Assembly (NCBI GenBank): GCA_002293845.1
Contig: DBEA01000013.1
Location: 56,975 to 79,166, forward strand
Direction of reading: 5' to 3'
From: Patescibacteria group bacterium UBA918
GTDB lineage: Bacteria; Patescibacteriota; Minisyncoccia; Phycocordibacterales; UBA918
DNA: 22,192 nt
The notes below the pieces were generated by a model. That model worked only from the letters and a program-made list of their open reading frames with translations, did no database searches and was not told where the DNA came from. A program made the translations under genes and the position numbers. This document shows, one piece after another, positions 7,471 to 13,450 of the stretch (its first letter is position 1; each line of letters opens with the position of its first letter).

Positions 7471-7517
7471 GCCCTTTTGAGGAAAAATTACGAGGCCGTA
7501 ATTTTTCCAAAAAGGGC
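7471..7517 (-). other. Large two-part hairpin between rpsM and rpsK
   Basis: The inner stem is 12 perfect bp, GGAAAAATTACG (7481-7492) with CGTAATTTTTCC (7497-7508), around a 4-nt loop. The outer stem is 8 bp, GCCCTTTT (7471-7478) with AAAAGGGC (7510-7517). A small internal loop separates them. GAGGCC occurs at 7453, 7492 (apical) and 7521. No U-tract follows on the coding strand, so it is not an ordinary terminator. Position inside an S13-S11-S4-alpha operon suggests a regulatory or processing RNA element. Confidence 0.6.
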
Positions 7518-7538
7518 GCGCGAGGCCAAATCTGGTTT

Positions 7539-7916
7539 TTAAGTCTTTTCTAGCTTACGGCGACCCGAACCCATGGTCTTCTTCACTCCCTTAAGTGTGC
7601 GGGCGTTGGTCTTAGTGCGCTGACCACGGGCCGGAAGGCGCTTCTGGTGACGCGAACCTCGATACGAACCTATATCCTTTAAACGCTTGATGTCAGAGCT
7701 TATCTTGCGTCGCAACTCGCCTTCGATAGTGAAAGACTCGACCTTCTCGCGCAATGCGTTCTCCATCTCCGGAGTGATGTCCGCAGGCTTGGTATAGGCG
7801 TCGATCTTCAACTCGGATAATATTTCCAACGCGCGAGTGCGACCAATGCCGTAAACGGAGGTCAACCCGAATGAAAGATGCTTATTGTCTGGAATGGTGA
7901 TACCTGAAATTCTCAT
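7539..7916 (-). CDS. rpsM: 30S ribosomal protein S13
   Basis: Head protein that forms intersubunit bridges and contacts P-site tRNA. The 125-residue product starts RISGITIPDNKHLSFGLTSV with the helix-two-turn-helix near 15-60. It ends with the basic GQRTKTNARTLKG region followed by KKTMGSGRRKLEKT. Key motifs GIGRTRALEIL and YRGSRHQKRLPARGQRT are typical. It starts 3 nt after rpmJ, in the conserved infA-rpmJ-rpsM-rpsK order. Confidence 0.97.
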   Translation of the reverse strand: MRISGITIPDNKHLSFGLTSVYGIGRTRALEILSELKIDAYTKPADITPEMENALREKVESFTIEGELRRKISSDIKRLKDIGSYRGSRHQKRLPARGQRTKTNARTLKGVKKTMGSGRRKLEKT

Positions 7917-7919
7917 ACT

Positions 7920-8036
7920 TTATCCTTGTCTTTGCTTATGTCGCGGCTTCTTCTTGTTGATCACGTAGATCTTGCCACGGCGTCTGACGATGATGTCGTC
8001 CGGACTGCGCTTTTTGATCGATGACTTTACTTTCAT
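7920..8036 (-). CDS. rpmJ: 50S ribosomal protein L36, zinc-free form
   Basis: Smallest large-subunit protein, stabilising rRNA helices near the base of the L7/L12 stalk. Translation of the minus strand from the ATG at 8036 gives 38 codons beginning MKVKSSIKKR and ending PRHKQRQG, the universal L36 ends. The classical zinc ligands C-x2-C-x12-C-x4-H are replaced: residues 11, 14 and 27 are Ser, Asp and Asn, and only the His at 33 remains. This is the cysteine-minus paralogue type. It lies between infA and rpsM as usual. Confidence 0.95.
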   Translation of the reverse strand: MKVKSSIKKRSPDDIIVRRRGKIYVINKKKPRHKQRQG

Positions 8037-8053
8037 GATTTTATTGATAGGTC

Positions 8054-8132
8054 GTAGAACGTAGTTCGTAGGATCAAATGCCACTCATTTGCGGAAGCTT
8101 ATAGCTTCGACATTCTACGAACTACTTTCTAC
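8054..8132. repeat. Inverted heptamer-repeat pair with nested hairpin (infA-rpmJ gap)
   Basis: The left arm, 8054-8074, holds three + strand heptamers (GTAGAAC, GTAGTTC, GTAGGAT). The right arm, 8112-8132, is its reverse complement with two mismatches (on the minus strand GTAGAAA, GTAGTTC, GTAGAAT), and a fourth unit GTCGAAG continues at 8111-8105. Between the arms is a second hairpin, GAAGCT (8094-8099) with AGCTTC (8103-8108). The transcript could fold into a 21-bp stem enclosing a smaller stem. No terminator tail is present. Confidence 0.7.
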
Positions 8133-8140
8133 TAGCTGAT

Positions 8141-8359
8141 TTACATTCTTTTGGTGATGCGCCCCTTCCCTCCATATGGATCGGGAACTATGGCCACCTT
8201 GTCTCCCACCAAAACCCTGATACGGAACTTGCGCATCTTACCGGAAAGATACGTCAAAACCGTTTCCTTTGTGTCGTCGAGCACAACCCGAAAAAGCGCG
8301 TTGGGGAGCGCCTCCTCCACAATTCCGTAGACGAGGTTTTCGTTTTGTGGTCCAGACAT
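8141..8359 (-). CDS. infA: Translation initiation factor IF-1
   Basis: IF-1 occupies the A site of the 30S subunit during initiation. The 72-residue product is a single S1-type OB fold with the family core VEEALPNALFRVVLDD, SGKMRKFRIRVLVGDKV and GKGRITKRM. I use the ATG at 8359; a TTG one codon upstream is possible but less likely. It is the first gene of the ribosomal cluster, 104 nt ahead of rpmJ. A promoter with a 17-nt spacer lies just upstream, and no Shine-Dalgarno sequence is visible, which is notable for a factor acting in initiation. Confidence 0.96.
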   Translation of the reverse strand: MSGPQNENLVYGIVEEALPNALFRVVLDDTKETVLTYLSGKMRKFRIRVLVGDKVAIVPDPYGGKGRITKRM

Positions 8360-8371
8360 CAAACGGATAAG

Positions 8372-8400
8372 AGTTTAGCAAATACTTTCACAAACGTCAA
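8372..8400 (-). promoter_or_regulatory. Promoter of the infA ribosomal cluster
   Basis: Minus-strand TTGACG (8400-8395), a 17-nt spacer, and TAAACT (8377-8372) as the -10. The -10 ends 12 nt before the infA ATG, so a 5-6 nt leader is predicted. The -35 matches 5 of 6 and the -10 matches 4 of 6. Confidence 0.6.
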
Positions 8401-8539
8401 CCCCGCTATCTAACATGTCGTTGTTTTACGCGCCCCACGCTCCGGACGATAGCCCTATGTCCCTCAAGGGGATCGCGATCAGCTGTCTTTTGACAAGATC
8501 AGGAGGATATTATAAGTCTAGGACCGTTCACCCACGCAC
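8401..8539. other. Intergenic stretch without a recognisable gene
   Basis: This 139-nt stretch, part of a 177-nt gap, is one of the longest gaps in the window. I find no tRNA, no known RNA motif and no ORF with a credible start. It contains a small TGTC-TTTT-GACA hairpin (8484-8495) and, on the minus strand, an isolated TATAAT at 8514-8509 with no -35 and no gene at the right distance. No clear terminator for the gene at 8540-9844 is visible. Confidence 0.4.
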
Positions 8540-9844
8540 CTAATTTTGCTCGTCGCCGACGACCTCCTTGACGACGATCTCGGCAGGATCGTCAGGAAAA
8601 GCTCGACGCCAAAACGGTCTTATCTTGGCAGTGGCCTTTTCAATGGCAGGATAGCCGCCCAAAACGGCATTCAAGGAAGTCTGATTGCCTCCTGCCAGAT
8701 CGGACTTGAGCTTTTCGGCATCTAAAGTCCAGATGATGCGCGGTTTGCCAAGCAACTTAATAGATACCACATCCGGCATTGCTGGGTCATACGGAGTAGC
8801 GTACTCGAAGGTCAAGGCGCTTTGATCTTCAAGACGTACAGGCTCACCTTCATATCCAGGCACCGTGGCCCCGGCGATATATGCCGCCAAATCCTCATTC
8901 TTGAACATCGGTACGTGTAGTATCGTTTTTTCTTTGATCTTAACGCGGCCGTTACCCAGGTCTTCGGACGGCATAGCCTCGTAAGAGAACACGATTCCCG
9001 ACTCAAAAAGCACGAAACCGGCAGGTCTTTCGTTCGCGACTCGTCCTCGCAAGGCCTCGGTGAGCTCGCCACGCAGTGATTCATTAGCTCTCGTCAGCTC
9101 TTCGTCATCTATCAAAAAGCGTGGGCCTATGTGACCTCCGGAGAAAGAGGTCTGATTTTCTGCGTAAATAGCGTCATATAGTTCGGTAAGGTCGCTCTCC
9201 TTAAAGCCCGGCACGGTGAATTTATTCCCGGCCGGCAGATTATATTGGCTACCTGGCTGATCGGCGAAAACCTTGGTCGTGACGGATCCTGGTACGACTT
9301 GTCCTTCGGAATTAGTGGTCGCTCCCGGAACCTCCACCGATTCGGTCACACGGAATATGAGGCCTCCAGGACCTTCGAAACGCGTGTTCTTAATGAGTCT
9401 TTCGGAACCAGGAGTCTTCTTGTAGATCGTGAGATCGCCGGTCGCCTGCTCCTCCACGTCCTCCTGTCCTGTCGCGGTCACCTCTCGCTCACCCTCGGCT
9501 TCTAGCGTCATGACTTCGAAAGCCAATTCGCCACTGCCAGCTTGCCTCTTACCTTCGACCACGGAGTTTATGGTGGGCTCACGAAACTTAGGATGAACCG
9601 TTACTGTGGCCCCGCCGGTCAGGGCCGCTACGCCAAATCCTAGAATAAAAACGGTCATCACGACGAAGACTCCGGTCCACAGACCTTTTCTACTTCCCTT
9701 TTTCGAAACGGTGGCGACGCGTGCCCGTGTTGCCGGTTCCGACGTGGCGATATCATTTTCAGGCTCGACCCTCCGTATGGTGCGTGCCGGAGCCCGACGC
9801 TTTTCAGCCGGCTTGATGTCTTGTAGATTCCACTTCTTTTCCAT
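8540..9844 (-). CDS. Single-pass membrane protein, CPR 'baseplate-J-like' family
   Basis: The 434-residue product has a basic cytoplasmic tail (1-54), one transmembrane helix (about 55-77) and a large beta-rich outer region. The segment GDLTIYKKTPGSERLIKNTR, then FEGPGGLIFRVTESVEVPGA and a PAGNKFTVPGF block, matches proteins that CPR genomes carry under the label baseplate J-like; I recognise the pattern, not an experimentally proven function. No signal peptidase site is evident, so it is probably anchored by the helix with its bulk outside. It is 74 nt downstream of the actin-fold protein at 9919-11112, and the two may form an envelope module like PilM with an inner-membrane partner. No Shine-Dalgarno sequence is seen. 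A TGGTAAAAT extended -10 at 9907-9915 could serve it. Confidence 0.75.
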   Translation of the reverse strand: MEKKWNLQDIKPAEKRRAPARTIRRVEPENDIATSEPATRARVATVSKKGSRKGLWTGVFVVMTVFILGFGVAALTGGATVTVHPKFREPTINSVVEGKRQAGSGELAFEVMTLEAEGEREVTATGQEDVEEQATGDLTIYKKTPGSERLIKNTRFEGPGGLIFRVTESVEVPGATTNSEGQVVPGSVTTKVFADQPGSQYNLPAGNKFTVPGFKESDLTELYDAIYAENQTSFSGGHIGPRFLIDDEELTRANESLRGELTEALRGRVANERPAGFVLFESGIVFSYEAMPSEDLGNGRVKIKEKTILHVPMFKNEDLAAYIAGATVPGYEGEPVRLEDQSALTFEYATPYDPAMPDVVSIKLLGKPRIIWTLDAEKLKSDLAGGNQTSLNAVLGGYPAIEKATAKIRPFWRRAFPDDPAEIVVKEVVGDEQN

Positions 9845-9906
9845 AATTTAATGTTATCTAAAACTCCATGAATGTGCTTCTTGGCGGTTTCCGACTTTCC
9901 CCGCTA

Positions 9907-9915
9907 TTTTACCAC
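9907..9915 (-). promoter_or_regulatory. Possible extended -10 before the baseplate-J-like gene
   Basis: Minus strand TGGTAAAAT: a TGn extension plus a TAAAAT hexamer, just behind the stop of the upstream gene. No good -35 is present, and the predicted leader is about 55 nt, longer than at other genes here, so this is tentative. Confidence 0.3.
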
Positions 9916-9918
9916 ACA

Positions 9919-11112
9919 TCATTTAAGGTCTAAATAACGGTCGACATACAGCTTTTTATGAAAAGAATAGGCCAAGGATAACAAGGAGGCGTCCTTAATG
10001 TCCCCGTGCGCGAAGAATTCCGACGTTACGGGATGGACGGTATGTTGGGTACCGGTGACAACTCTGGCCACCCTTTCCACCATAGAAGCGAAGAATACTT
10101 CATGATCGTATTCCGTTTGTAAAAATATAGGCTTAGGTAGAGCTAAGGAATCGCCGGTCTTACGAAACAGCGACGTAAGTTCGGTCTCGAATTTTATCAA
10201 GGCGTCCTTGACGGCGCGTTTCTTGGCGTCGCCTCCGAAGGCGAAAATCTCTTCGGCGCCGTTTTTCGTCACGTTCCTAGCTTCATGTGGCAGCAGCCCG
10301 ACAACTTTTGAGATCTCCTGCGCTACATGATCCAGGCCTATGGGCATAAAGTGAGTGTCTTGGGGTAACCCTTCGCGAACGGTCATGAATTCGGTCACAC
10401 CGTCACCTATCGTCACTATCGAACAATCAGCTACCTTAGGCGCTAGGGCCGATATCGTCCTATAAAACAGCGAGATGAAAGAATCAGCGTCGAGTTCCGT
10501 GCCCGGTAAATATCTGTCTCTGGCCCCTCGTAACATCTCCAGAAAATCCAATGTCGATAAGATCACATGCTGGGATAGAGAAACCTCCGCCGCCTCGCTT
10601 TTGAAAGGATATTGCGTTTCGTAGCCATTGAGTCGTAGTGCGATGACCGCACTAGACAAAGGATAAAGTTTAAGACCAGAGCGTACCAGAGCCGACGATT
10701 GCATCTCATAAGCGTCGGCTTTCGCTTTGCTTTCGAGTTCGGACACCAACGAGCGGGTGATCTTGAAAGGTTTGGCGGCGCGCATAGAAACGTTACGCGA
10801 GACGGTGATCGCGTATGGCGCATGTAAAGAGGCCTGAATCAATGAGATCTCACGCGGTAGACCGAGTTGCTTCAGTACTTTGACGCCATCCTTAGCCAAA
10901 GAAGCGAAAGCGTTATTGACCGCCTTCTTGATAGTAGCTTCCGCTTTCGTCGCGTCACCTAAAGACAACAACTCCACGTGAGTCCACACGACACTCGGCC
11001 CTAAGTGATCGGCAACCGAGCTGACCAGGGCAACCTCGATGCGACGGTCCCCCACGTCGACTATCGCGCCGACCCGGGGCAGAGGATTCTTAGAAGACCA
11101 AAATGACCACAT
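9919..11112 (-). CDS. Degenerate actin-fold protein (FtsA/PilM-like)
   Basis: 397 residues from the chosen ATG. Two segments resemble the phosphate loops of the actin/Hsp70 ATPase fold: GAIVDVGDRRIEVALV near the N terminus and CSIVTIGDGVTEFMTV mid-protein. Both lack the full DxGxxxT/GGGTT pattern, so nucleotide binding may be weakened or lost. It has no signal peptide or transmembrane helix and is presumably cytosolic. Its neighbour downstream is a membrane protein with a basic cytoplasmic tail, resembling a PilM-PilN type pairing; that is inference. Two in-frame ATGs exist, at 11121 and 11112. I choose 11112 because the upstream ATG overlaps the TATAAT and would lie ahead of the predicted transcription start. 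Confidence 0.65.
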   Translation of the reverse strand: MWSFWSSKNPLPRVGAIVDVGDRRIEVALVSSVADHLGPSVVWTHVELLSLGDATKAEATIKKAVNNAFASLAKDGVKVLKQLGLPREISLIQASLHAPYAITVSRNVSMRAAKPFKITRSLVSELESKAKADAYEMQSSALVRSGLKLYPLSSAVIALRLNGYETQYPFKSEAAEVSLSQHVILSTLDFLEMLRGARDRYLPGTELDADSFISLFYRTISALAPKVADCSIVTIGDGVTEFMTVREGLPQDTHFMPIGLDHVAQEISKVVGLLPHEARNVTKNGAEEIFAFGGDAKKRAVKDALIKFETELTSLFRKTGDSLALPKPIFLQTEYDHEVFFASMVERVARVVTGTQHTVHPVTSEFFAHGDIKDASLLSLAYSFHKKLYVDRYLDLK

Positions 11113-11119
11113 ACCCACC

Positions 11120-11125
11120 ATTATA
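11120..11125 (-). promoter_or_regulatory. -10 box that sets the start of the actin-fold gene
   Basis: TATAAT on the minus strand (11125-11120) ends 7 nt before the ATG at 11112, and the alternative ATG at 11121 lies inside it. Transcription would start at 11113 or 11112, a leaderless mRNA. No -35 match is visible. The GGTGGG between -10 and ATG could also be read as a weak ribosome binding site if transcription starts further upstream. Confidence 0.6.
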
Positions 11126-11161
11126 AGTGACGATGGGTCATAAGTGGACGGCTTGGTGTAG

Positions 11162-11196
11162 AAAAAGGGCGGGAAGCTACGCTTCCCGCCCTTTTT
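11162..11196 (-). terminator. Rho-independent terminator after alaS
   Basis: Perfect 16-bp stem, AAAAAGGGCGGGAAGC (11162-11177) with its exact complement (11181-11196), around a 3-nt loop. The stem ends in five T on either strand, so it should work in both directions. It begins immediately at the alaS stop codon. Confidence 0.9.
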
Positions 11197-13074
11197 CTAC
11201 TCGAGCACCGCCTTCACTCGTCTCACTCCGGCCGATGACGATTCTTCTTTTACGATCTTGAACGTGCCTTTGATGTCCTCGAGTCGTTCGACATGCGGAC
11301 CGCCGCATAGTTCGCGCGAAAAAACTTCGCCGTTGTTGCCGGTAATGGTGTAGACCTTCACTTCATCCGGATATCGGTCCCAAAAACTTCCCTCGATGGT
11401 GGCATCGCTCTCGGCAACGGTCTTCGGCATCATATCGATCTTGACTTTGCCTCCGGTCTTGATGGCATTATTTACGAATTCCTCAACCTGTCGCAATACT
11501 TCCGGAGGGACTTTATCTTGATGGGTAAAGTCGAAGCGCAGACGCTCGCCGGTGATGTTCGAACCGGCTTGGTGTACCTCGTGACCGAGGAACTTGCGCA
11601 GTCCAGCTAACATCAAGTGTGTCGCGGTGTGATACTGCACCACCTTTTCGGAATGATCAGCTAAACCACCTTTGAATTTCTGCTCGGCACCGGCGCGAGA
11701 CAAGTCTTGATGCTCTTTCATTTTATCTTCGAATTCCTTTCGATCGATCGAGAGATTCTTATCTTTCGCCATTTCTTCAGTTAGTTCGTAAGGGAAACCA
11801 TAGGTGGTAAAGAGCACGAAGGCGTCCTCGCCACTTATTTGTCCTTTAGCTGACACCTTCTCAAACTCCTTGATTCCCTTCTCAAGCGTCTTGCGGAACT
11901 GCTCCTCTTCATGTGCTATAGCGGACATTATCTTGTCCTTTTCCTTGGCCAAATTAGTGTAGTGCGTCTCATAGGTGTGGATAACTTTTTCCGCCAAGAG
12001 CGAGAGTTTACCGGCCGGAATACCGATGCGGTCGGCATAGCGTACGGCGCGACGCAAGAGGCGACGCACGAAGTAACCCTGTTGATCGTTCGATGGGAAG
12101 ACGCTGTCGCCGATCATGAAAGTGGCTCCGCGGATATGATCGGTGACCACGCGAAAGGCCACGGTATCTTCCTGGTACTTTTTCCCGGACAGTTTTTCTA
12201 TTTCCGCGACCACCGACCATAAAAGATCGACTTTGAATACATCGGGATCTCCGGTCTTGGCGGCGGCGATACGTTCGAGTCCGCCGCCAAAGTCCACGTT
12301 CCTTTGCGGCAACTTAGCGAAGGCCCCGTCCTCCTGCTTGATATATTCGATGAAGACCGAGTTGCCGATCTCTAAAAATTGGCCGGAGTCGGAGTTCGGG
12401 TGCGGCTGTCTGTCCTTGAATTCGGGATGAGTGGCGAATTCCGGACCGAAATCGTAAAAGACCTCCGAGTCGGGACCGCCGATCTCACCTACCGGCATGT
12501 TCGCGGGCTTGCCCGAGCGGCTCCACCAGTTTTTGGCGGCGTCATAGTAGAAGATGCGCCCGCCCTGCATGCCGATCTCGTAACCCTCTTCCTCCGAACC
12601 GATATGAACTGCCTTGGCCTCGATGCCGCGCTCCTTGAACAATTCCTGCCAAATGGCGACCGATTCGTCGTCTTTCGGGATACCCAATGACTCATCACCG
12701 GCAAAGACCGTGACGTAAATGCGAGCCGGATCGAGTTTCACTTCGTCTACCAGGAAAGTGAAGAACCATCTCAGTTGTTCTTTTTTGAAATAATCGCCCA
12801 AGGACCAATTACCGAGCATTTCAAAGAAGGTGGTGTGACGGTTGTCGCCCACCTCCTCGATGTCGTTTGCTCGGAAACATTTCTGCGAGTCGGTGAGCCT
12901 GGTGCCCTTAGGATGCTTCTCGCCCATGAGATACGGGATCAAAGGCTGCATGCCGCTACCGGTGAAAAGCGTGCTCGGATCGTTCTCCGGCACCAAAGCG
13001 GCCGAAGGGATGACCGCATGGCCGTTGTCGGCCATGAATTTCAAATATTTCTCCCGAATTTCGTTTCCTGACAT
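11197..13074 (-). CDS. alaS: Alanyl-tRNA synthetase, reduced form
   Basis: Class II synthetase charging tRNA-Ala. From the ATG at 13074 the product has 625 residues (E. coli 876). The aminoacylation domain is intact: FTGSGMQPLIPYL near 37-49, FFEMLGNWSLGDYF at 83-96, and class II motif 3 DFGGGLERIA at 261-270. The editing-site zinc ligands are present as HTATH (482-486) and C590/H594. Two usual parts are missing. The beta-barrel insert of roughly 90 residues between the tRNA-recognition helices (about 460) and the editing domain is absent, and the protein ends at GVRRVKAVLE without the coiled coil and C-Ala (DHHA1) domain. An in-frame extension upstream of 13074 runs through a terminator and is rejected. 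An extended -10 ends 7 nt before the ATG. Confidence 0.95.
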   Translation of the reverse strand: MSGNEIREKYLKFMADNGHAVIPSAALVPENDPSTLFTGSGMQPLIPYLMGEKHPKGTRLTDSQKCFRANDIEEVGDNRHTTFFEMLGNWSLGDYFKKEQLRWFFTFLVDEVKLDPARIYVTVFAGDESLGIPKDDESVAIWQELFKERGIEAKAVHIGSEEEGYEIGMQGGRIFYYDAAKNWWSRSGKPANMPVGEIGGPDSEVFYDFGPEFATHPEFKDRQPHPNSDSGQFLEIGNSVFIEYIKQEDGAFAKLPQRNVDFGGGLERIAAAKTGDPDVFKVDLLWSVVAEIEKLSGKKYQEDTVAFRVVTDHIRGATFMIGDSVFPSNDQQGYFVRRLLRRAVRYADRIGIPAGKLSLLAEKVIHTYETHYTNLAKEKDKIMSAIAHEEEQFRKTLEKGIKEFEKVSAKGQISGEDAFVLFTTYGFPYELTEEMAKDKNLSIDRKEFEDKMKEHQDLSRAGAEQKFKGGLADHSEKVVQYHTATHLMLAGLRKFLGHEVHQAGSNITGERLRFDFTHQDKVPPEVLRQVEEFVNNAIKTGGKVKIDMMPKTVAESDATIEGSFWDRYPDEVKVYTITGNNGEVFSRELCGGPHVERLEDIKGTFKIVKEESSSAGVRRVKAVLE

Positions 13075-13081
13075 AGTGGCT

Positions 13082-13090
13082 ACTATAGCA
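13082..13090 (-). promoter_or_regulatory. Extended -10 promoter of alaS
   Basis: Minus strand TGCTATAGT: a TGn extension and TATAGT (13087-13082). The hexamer ends 7 nt before the alaS ATG, predicting a leaderless transcript. The -35 position falls on the T-tract of the preceding terminator. Confidence 0.7.
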
Positions 13091-13104
13091 GATGACCGAA
13101 TACG

Positions 13105-13127
13105 AAAAAAGCGCCCAAATGGCGCTT
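13105..13127 (-). terminator. Terminator upstream of alaS
   Basis: Minus strand AAGCGCC-ATTTG-GGCGCTT, a 7-bp stem, runs into a TTTTTT tail ending at 13105. It ends transcription from the small ORF or pepF before alaS. Confidence 0.8.
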
Positions 13128-13140
13128 GGACGAGTGGTGG

Positions 13141-13162
13141 GCGGGCGCGCAAGCGCGCCCGC
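13141..13162. other. GC-rich hairpin between small ORF and alaS
   Basis: GCGGGCGCGC (13141-13150) pairs perfectly with GCGCGCCCGC (13153-13162) across a 2-nt loop (4 nt if the closing pair opens). It lacks a U-tract and stands 14 nt before the true terminator. It may add to termination or protect the 3' end. Confidence 0.55.
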
Positions 13163-13174
13163 GTCGACAACACT

Positions 13175-13396
13175 TCAGGTGACAGTCGGTACTCCGCCGT
13201 CCCTGAGAATCTGCAGGGACGACAAGAGGTCCGTAGGAACCTCATCGTCAGAAACTCTCTCCTTCTGACAGCATGGGTCGGGCTCGTCGCCCTTGAGAGG
13301 CTGCCGAAGGACAGCTGTGTGCCCGCCAGTGCGGGTCAGGTAGAAACAGTAGTCCCCCCGATTGGTGGCTCTGCAGAAATCAACCGCATATGTCAT
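13175..13396 (-). CDS. Small cysteine-containing protein, unknown
   Basis: Putative 73-residue protein, not recognised. It starts MTYAVDFCRATNRGDYCFYL and has four cysteines (8, 17 and an adjacent pair near 42-43), with an acidic C-terminal half and no transmembrane helix or signal peptide. Support for it being real: a GGGAGAG Shine-Dalgarno-like stretch (13411-13405) 8 nt before the ATG, a fit between the pepF stop and two hairpins, and no other explanation for the 370-nt gap between pepF and alaS. Against: no homology I can name, and an opposite-strand frame is also open here. It is the only gene in the window with a clear ribosome binding site. Confidence 0.45.
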   Translation of the reverse strand: MTYAVDFCRATNRGDYCFYLTRTGGHTAVLRQPLKGDEPDPCCQKERVSDDEVPTDLLSSLQILRDGGVPTVT

Positions 13397-13419
13397 TTCG
13401 ATTTCTCTCCCATGTACAC

Positions 13420-13438
13420 TTCCGCCAGAAAAGCGGAA
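13420..13438. other. Short hairpin after pepF
   Basis: TTCCGC (13420-13425) pairs with GCGGAA (13433-13438), loop of 7 nt. No T-run follows on the coding strand, so termination is doubtful. Confidence 0.35.
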
Positions 13439-13450
13439 TTAAAATGCATC

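Noticed and set aside
8490..8516. Plus-strand TTGACA followed by TATAAG, a possible antisense promoter.
   Set aside because: The spacer is only 15 nt, and it would transcribe against 8540-9844 with no plus-strand gene to serve.
8401..8539. Possible small RNA or tRNA in the gap between infA and the baseplate-J-like gene.
   Set aside because: No cloverleaf, no CCA-adjacent acceptor stem, and no SRP, tmRNA, 6S or RNase P signature could be found.
13075..13245. N-terminal extension of AlaRS by 57 codons.
   Set aside because: It spans a terminator and a GC-rich hairpin and has an Arg/Pro-rich sequence unlike any AlaRS; the ATG at 13074 has a -10 at the right distance.
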